DNA of 64,000 nucleotides, from NCBI GenBank assembly GCA_051252075.1, contig JBPOFU010000001.1, positions 248,001-312,000 of the forward strand, written 5' to 3'. The notes beneath the pieces are model-generated. The model was not told the origin of the DNA. It worked only from the letters and a program-made list of their open reading frames with translations, and ran no database searches. The position numbers and the translations under genes were made by a program. Positions 59,818 to 64,000 of this stretch are shown here, piece after piece (within the stretch, counting starts at the first letter, position 1; every line of letters begins with the position of its first letter). Source of the DNA: Oceanococcus sp051252075. Its GTDB lineage: Bacteria; Pseudomonadota; Gammaproteobacteria; Nevskiales; Oceanococcaceae.

Positions 59818-60395
59818 TGCTGATGCTGGATAACTACGACTCGTTTACCTACAACTTGGTGCAGTATTTGCTGGAGCTGGGCGCGGAAGTGAAAGTCGCG
59901 CGCAATGACGAAATCACGGTCGATGAAATCGCGCAGCTGTCGCCTAGCCATATTATGATTTCGCCAGGTCCATGTACGCCGGATAAAGCGGGTATTTCCT
60001 TGGGTGTGGTGCAGCGTTTTGCTGGCAAAATACCTTTGTTCGGGGTTTGTTTAGGGCATCAATCCATAGGCCAGTTCTATGGCGGTAAAATTGTCCGGGC
60101 CAAGCAGGTCATGCACGGCAAGACCTCACCGATTTATCACACAGGACAGGGCGTTTTCAGCGACTTGCCCAGTCCGTATACCGCCACTCGATACCATTCT
60201 TTGGTGATTGAGCAAGCGTCCTTGCCAGCGTGCCTAGAAGTCACCGCTTGGACTCAAGATGAGCATGGTCAGCGCGATGAAATTATGGGTGTGCGTCATC
60301 GTGAGTTGCCAGTGCAGGGCGTGCAGTTTCATCCCGAGTCGATTTTGTCTGAGCACGGACATCAGATGTTGAAGAATTTCCTGGAACAATTATGA
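59814..60395 (+). CDS. trpG: Anthranilate synthase component II (glutamine amidotransferase)
   Basis: 193 residues; the first ATG (59814) overlaps the trpE stop, though Met2 or Met4 may be used. MLDNYDSFTYNLVQYL, the nucleophile Cys in PLFGVCLGHQSIGQ and the His-Glu pair in VQFHPESIL are present, with SPGPCTP as oxyanion loop. It releases ammonia from glutamine for TrpE; in pseudomonad-type clusters the same protein can also serve p-aminobenzoate synthesis. Confidence 0.95.
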   Translation: MMLMLDNYDSFTYNLVQYLLELGAEVKVARNDEITVDEIAQLSPSHIMISPGPCTPDKAGISLGVVQRFAGKIPLFGVCLGHQSIGQFYGGKIVRAKQVMHGKTSPIYHTGQGVFSDLPSPYTATRYHSLVIEQASLPACLEVTAWTQDEHGQRDEIMGVRHRELPVQGVQFHPESILSEHGHQMLKNFLEQL

Positions 60396-61435
60396 GCCAA
60401 GCCTTGATTACTGACGCGCTCAATCAGCTACTCGCGGGTGAAAACCTGCAAGGTGACGTCACTACCGCCATCATGCGTCAGATCATGGGGGGCGAAGCCA
60501 CTCCAGCGCAGATAGCGGGTTTTCTGATTGCACTGCGCGCCAAGGGCGAAACGGTGATGGAAATCACCGCGGCAGCGCGCGTTATGCGGGAATTTGCAGC
60601 AGCTCTGGACTTCTCCGACAGTCTGCGTGAGCAGTTGATTGATACCTGCGGTACCGGCGGTGATAGCTCTGGGGTTTTTAATGTCTCCACGGCCAGCGCC
60701 ATCGCTTGTGCTGCCGCTGGAGCCAAAGTGGCTAAGCACGGCAATCGTTCAGTCTCCAGCAAAAGTGGAAGTGCCGACGTTTTAATGGCTGCTGGGGTCG
60801 ATATCACCCTGAGCCCAGAAAAAGTGGCGCAGTGTGTTGAACAGTTGGGTATTGGTTTCTTATTTGCACCGACTTTTCATCCGGCGATGAAACATGCGAT
60901 TGGCCCTCGCCGCGAATTGGGAGTGCGCACCATATTCAATTTGCTCGGACCGCTAACCAACCCAGCAGGCGCGCGGCGACAGGTTCTGGGCGTATTTGGG
61001 CCAGAGTGGGTGGAGCCTATGGCACAGGTGCTGGGCAACTTGGGTTGTGAGCATGTCTTGGTGGTGCACGGCAAAGACGGATTGGATGAAGTGAGTTTGA
61101 GTCGCTCGACCAAAGTGGCGGAATGGAAAAATGGTGAGCTCAACACCTACAAAGTACGTCCGAAAGACTTTGGTATGAATACCTGCGACCGCACCGAGCT
61201 GCAAGTCAGCGATGCTGACGAAAGCCTGCAAATGATTCGTTGGGCCTTTGCCGGTGAAAAAGGCCCCGCTGCCGACATGATTGCACTCAATGCCGGCGCC
61301 GCCCTCTACACCAGCGGTTTGGTCGCTGATTGGGAGGCGGGCGTGAGCAGAATTCAGCAGGTCCTAGCGTCCGGCGAAGCCGCGGAAAAACTGTCCGCTC
61401 TGGTGGAACTGAGTCAGCGGCTGGCGGCAGAATGA
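60392..61435 (+). CDS. trpD: Anthranilate phosphoribosyltransferase
   Basis: 347 residues, stand-alone form (not fused to trpG). DTCGTGGDSSGVFNVSTASAI is the PRPP loop, followed by AKHGNRSVSSKSGSADVL, HPAMKHAIGPRRELGVRTIFNLLGPLTNPA and VHGKDGLDEVS. It joins anthranilate with PRPP. Start and stop overlap the neighbours by 4 bases each. Confidence 0.97.
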   Translation: MSQALITDALNQLLAGENLQGDVTTAIMRQIMGGEATPAQIAGFLIALRAKGETVMEITAAARVMREFAAALDFSDSLREQLIDTCGTGGDSSGVFNVSTASAIACAAAGAKVAKHGNRSVSSKSGSADVLMAAGVDITLSPEKVAQCVEQLGIGFLFAPTFHPAMKHAIGPRRELGVRTIFNLLGPLTNPAGARRQVLGVFGPEWVEPMAQVLGNLGCEHVLVVHGKDGLDEVSLSRSTKVAEWKNGELNTYKVRPKDFGMNTCDRTELQVSDADESLQMIRWAFAGEKGPAADMIALNAGAALYTSGLVADWEAGVSRIQQVLASGEAAEKLSALVELSQRLAAE

Positions 61436-62241
61436 GCAACGTTTTAGAGCAAATTCTAGAGAACAAGGCTGCGGAAATCGCCGCCGCACGTAAGCGCCAT
61501 TCCTTGCGCGATTTTCAAGAGATCGCATTGGAGCAGTCGGCGGTGCGTGGCTTCGAACAAGCGATGAACAGCGCGATGGCTGCACAGCGCAGCGCAGTCA
61601 TTGCGGAAATTAAGAAAGCTTCACCGAGCAAAGGCTTGATTCGTCCCGACTTTCGCCCAGCAGAGTTTGCCCGTGGCTATCAAGATGGTGGCGCGACCTG
61701 CTTGTCGGTGCTGACCGATGAGGCTTTTTTTCAGGGCCACGCAGATTATTTGCAACAGGCGCGTGACAATACGCAGCTGCCGGTTTTGCGCAAAGACTTC
61801 ATGATTGACCCCTATCAAATGGCGCAATCACGTGCCTGGGGTGCGGATTGCATCTTGTTGATAGTGGCGGCGCTGGGGGATGGGCAAATGAATGAGCTGT
61901 ATGCCGCCGCGCGTGAGCACGATCTGGATGTGTTGATCGAAGTGCATAACAGTGCCGAATTGGCGCGCGCCTTGCAGTTGCCCGGTGGGCTACTGGGTAT
62001 CAACAACCGCAATCTTAAAACCTTTGAGACCACGCTAGACACCACACTTAATTTACTGGAGCAGTTGCCTGATGAACGTGCTTTGGTGACGGAAAGCGGC
62101 ATCAATGGTCCGGACGATATGGCGCGCATGCGCGATGCAGGAGTCTATGGTTTTCTCATCGGCGAGCATTTAATGCGCAAGCCGGACCCCGGTCTGGCCT
62201 TAGCGGGCTGGCTGCAAGATCAGCACGGTGCGACCACTTGA
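61432..62241 (+). CDS. trpC: Indole-3-glycerol phosphate synthase
   Basis: 269 residues from the ATG at 61432, which overlaps the trpD stop; a longer frame from 61330 runs inside trpD. VLEQILENKAAEIAAARK, AVIAEIKKASPSKGLIRPDF, LRKDFMIDPYQ, VLIEVHNSAELARAL, GINNRNLKTF and VTESGI are the TrpC blocks. It is not fused to trpF. Its last 42 bases overlap the 3' end of the crp/vfr-like gene on the other strand. Confidence 0.97.
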   Translation: MSNVLEQILENKAAEIAAARKRHSLRDFQEIALEQSAVRGFEQAMNSAMAAQRSAVIAEIKKASPSKGLIRPDFRPAEFARGYQDGGATCLSVLTDEAFFQGHADYLQQARDNTQLPVLRKDFMIDPYQMAQSRAWGADCILLIVAALGDGQMNELYAAAREHDLDVLIEVHNSAELARALQLPGGLLGINNRNLKTFETTLDTTLNLLEQLPDERALVTESGINGPDDMARMRDAGVYGFLIGEHLMRKPDPGLALAGWLQDQHGATT

Positions 62242-62844
62242 CTCAATTAAGCCGTCATCTTCTAAGGCTTTCATCACCCGGCCGGCCATTTCACGGGAGC
62301 ATCCTGCAATCCGTGCGAGTTCTTGGCGGCTCAGTTTGACCGACTGACCGCGTGGGTGTTGTTCCGCATCGGGCTGCTGTGCCAAATCCAAAAGAATGCG
62401 GGCTATGCGTCCGGAGACATCGAGGAAGTTCAGGTCGGCCAGGCGGCGCGAAGTGTCGCGTAAACGCAGGGCCAGCTGCCCGGCCAGAACCGTCATGATC
62501 TCTGGGTTGCTTTTTGAGAAAGCTTTGAATGGGGCGAAGCCCATTTCTGCAACCCAGGTTTCACTGCGCGTGCGAACCAGAGCGCTGCGCGACTCGAGAT
62601 GAGGGAATAAGCACATTTCGCCGAAAAACTCGCCTGGATGGCAGTAGGCGAGTACCATTTCGCGCCCCTGTTCGTTCTCGGCCAGGATGCTGACCGAGCC
62701 TTCCAGTAGCAAGTACAAACATTGAGGCGTGTCACCGGAATGAATCAGTGTCTGTTTCGAGTCAAAACGGCGCCTATGCGATTGGGTTATGAATGCCCTT
62801 ACGCTCGGCTCCTCAAGAAAATTCACTTTTTCCTGCATGCTCAT
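62200..62844 (-). CDS. crp: CRP/Vfr-type transcription regulator
   Basis: 214 residues from the ATG at 62842-62844 (ATG at 62836-62838 also possible); the longer frame to 62979 would cover the OsmC start. The cyclic-nucleotide domain has TLIHSGDTPQCLYLLLEGSVSI, the phosphate cassette GEFFGEMCLFPHLESRSALVRTRS, a long dimer helix, and the helix-turn-helix VKLSRQELARIAGCSREMAGRVMKALEDDGLI at the end. Length and place (next to trpC, OsmC and speD) match Vfr of pseudomonads as I recall it. It probably binds cAMP and controls many genes. The start lies only 20 bases from the divergent OsmC start. Confidence 0.92.
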   Translation of the reverse strand: MSMQEKVNFLEEPSVRAFITQSHRRRFDSKQTLIHSGDTPQCLYLLLEGSVSILAENEQGREMVLAYCHPGEFFGEMCLFPHLESRSALVRTRSETWVAEMGFAPFKAFSKSNPEIMTVLAGQLALRLRDTSRRLADLNFLDVSGRIARILLDLAQQPDAEQHPRGQSVKLSRQELARIAGCSREMAGRVMKALEDDGLIESSGRTVLILQPAR

Positions 62845-62864
62845 ACAGTGGAGATTACCTAAAA

Positions 62865-63293
62865 ATGGAAGCACGTGTTCGCTGGCTCGATAATGCCAGC
62901 TTTGTTGCAGAAACTGGCAGTGGTCACGCCATCGTGATTGATGGACCGCCGAGTATCGGTGGCCGGAATATCGGCCCAAGGCCGATGGAACTCATGTTGT
63001 TAGGCGTGGGTAGTTGCAGCAGTGTGGATGTATTGCACATACTCAAACGAGCGCGGCAGAATGTGGTCGATTGTGATTGCCGCGTGAGCGCGCAGCGCGC
63101 CGAGACGGACCCGAAAGTTTTCACCTCCATACATTTGCACTTCACCGTCAGTGGTCATGAGTTGAAACCTGCTCAAGTCGAGCGCGCCGTGAAACTGTCG
63201 GCCGAGAAATATTGTTCCGCAAGTTTGATGCTGCAAGCGACCGTAGAAATTACGCATGCTTGCGAGCTTGTCGAGTTGGGTCCCGCTGATTAG
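62865..63293 (+). CDS. OsmC-family protein (YhfA-like)
   Basis: 142 residues from the ATG at 62865. ARVRWLDNASFVAETGSGHAIVIDGPP, GPRPMELMLLGVGSCSSVDVLHILKRARQNVVDC with the first redox Cys, and EKYCSASLMLQ with the second Cys follow the OsmC/YhfA pattern. YhfA also lies beside crp in enterobacteria. Family members reduce organic peroxides or are of unknown role. Five bases before speD. Confidence 0.9.
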   Translation: MEARVRWLDNASFVAETGSGHAIVIDGPPSIGGRNIGPRPMELMLLGVGSCSSVDVLHILKRARQNVVDCDCRVSAQRAETDPKVFTSIHLHFTVSGHELKPAQVERAVKLSAEKYCSASLMLQATVEITHACELVELGPAD

Positions 63294-63297
63294 TCGC

Positions 63298-64000
63298 ATG
63301 TCAAAAAAACTAGATCACAAGCTCAAATTGCATGGGTTTAACAACCTGACCAAGTCTTTGAGTTTCAATATTTATGATATTTGTTATGCCCGTACCGAGG
63401 CGCAGCATCAGGAGTACATCAAGTACATTGATGAGGCCTACAACGCTGAGCGTTTGACCGATATTTTGACCGAAGTGGCCAACATTATTGGCGCAACGGT
63501 GCTGAATGTGGCGCGTCAGGATTACGAGCCAGAAGGCGCGAGCGTGACCATGCTTATCTGTGAAGAGCCCATAGATGACGTGCACAAAGATTCGGTGGTG
63601 GCGCATCTGGATAAAAGTCACATTACCGTGCACACCTATCCGGAAACGCATCCTGATCACGGTATTAGTACCTTCCGTGCTGATATCGATGTGTCGACTT
63701 GTGGCTTGATTTCGCCTTTGCGTGCATTGAATTATCTGATTAACAGCTTTGAGTCAGATATCGTCATTATGGATTACCGCGTGCGCGGCTTTACTCGCAA
63801 CGTGCGTGGTCGCAAGCATTTCTCAGATCACAAAATTGGTTCCATACAAGATTTTCTGGAGCGGGATATTCGCACGCGTTACGATGCTATTGATGTGAAC
63901 GTGTATCAGGAATACATGTTTCATACCAAGATGCGCTTGCGTGATCTGGACTTATCCACCTACCTGTTTGGTGAGGCTGAGGACACGATTACTGAGCAAG
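63298..64000 (+). CDS. speD: S-adenosylmethionine decarboxylase proenzyme (3' end outside window)
   Basis: The ATG at 63298-63300 opens a frame that stays open to base 64000, giving the first 234 residues of an expected ~265. Lys106-Ser107 in HLDKSH is the self-cleavage site that makes the pyruvoyl cofactor; HTYPETHPDHG, FRADIDVSTCGLISPLRALNYLI and IVIMDYRVRGFTRNVRG follow the E. coli-type (class 1a) enzyme. It supplies decarboxylated SAM for spermidine. No speE is visible. Confidence 0.95.
   Translation, partial: MSKKLDHKLKLHGFNNLTKSLSFNIYDICYARTEAQHQEYIKYIDEAYNAERLTDILTEVANIIGATVLNVARQDYEPEGASVTMLICEEPIDDVHKDSVVAHLDKSHITVHTYPETHPDHGISTFRADIDVSTCGLISPLRALNYLINSFESDIVIMDYRVRGFTRNVRGRKHFSDHKIGSIQDFLERDIRTRYDAIDVNVYQEYMFHTKMRLRDLDLSTYLFGEAEDTITEQ

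Overview
The window reads as a chromosomal segment of a free-living, probably marine, gammaproteobacterium. The main clue is the right end, where trpE-trpG-trpD-trpC is followed by a Vfr/CRP-type regulator, an OsmC-family gene and speD, an order I recall from pseudomonads. Long MinCDE, Gap and Tkt proteins of gammaproteobacterial type, a PhaF-like phasin and group-2-like capsule export genes agree with this. I cannot name the genus. I see no tRNA, rRNA, prophage, insertion sequence or CRISPR array, and no gene-free stretch longer than 300 bases.

Left part (1-28.3 kb) is a cell-surface region. It opens with the 3' end of a secreted-looking protein with codon use typical of very strong expression, then a periplasmic parvulin, a lipoprotein, two methyltransferase modules and a sulfotransferase. 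From 6.0 to 16.1 kb, on the minus strand, lie two more sulfotransferases, a GSCFA protein, a pyruvyltransferase-like protein and a 1945-residue polyprotein-like enzyme (sulfotransferase, coiled coil, 38-residue repeats, two GT-B domains, a GT-A domain and a degenerate methyltransferase end). Facing it on the plus strand is a tightly coupled export operon: GT2, ABC permease, ABC ATPase, KpsE-like, KpsD-like. Together these suggest an exported, sulfated and possibly pyruvylated capsule. A third block (22.1-28.3 kb, minus) has two GT2 enzymes, a GtrB-like and a GtrA-like protein and a fused double GT-C glycosyltransferase, which looks like a polyprenyl-phosphate-sugar pathway.

Middle part (28.3-55.4 kb) is housekeeping: the methyl cycle (metF, ahcY, metK), galE, a central-carbon operon (tkt, gap, a four-helix-bundle gene, pgk), an HNH nuclease, DUF808, formaldehyde detoxification (frmA/fghA), recQ, an RND/MMPL exporter, a MoxR-VWA pair, a UDG-family glycosylase, three hydrolase or DUF218 genes, minCDE and a YihY/BrkB protein.

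Right part (55.4-64 kb) holds a phasin with a near-consensus sigma-70 promoter bracketed by two matching inverted repeats and followed by a regular array of 8-bp hairpins, a DUF6489-like gene, purC, the rpe-trpEGDC operon joined by four identical 4-base overlaps, the crp/vfr-like gene whose end overlaps trpC antisense, an OsmC-family gene and the start of speD, cut by the right edge.

The strongest candidates for something new are the giant multidomain enzyme in the sulfotransferase-rich capsule locus, the double GT-C fusion, and the promoter and 3' hairpin architecture of the phasin gene.
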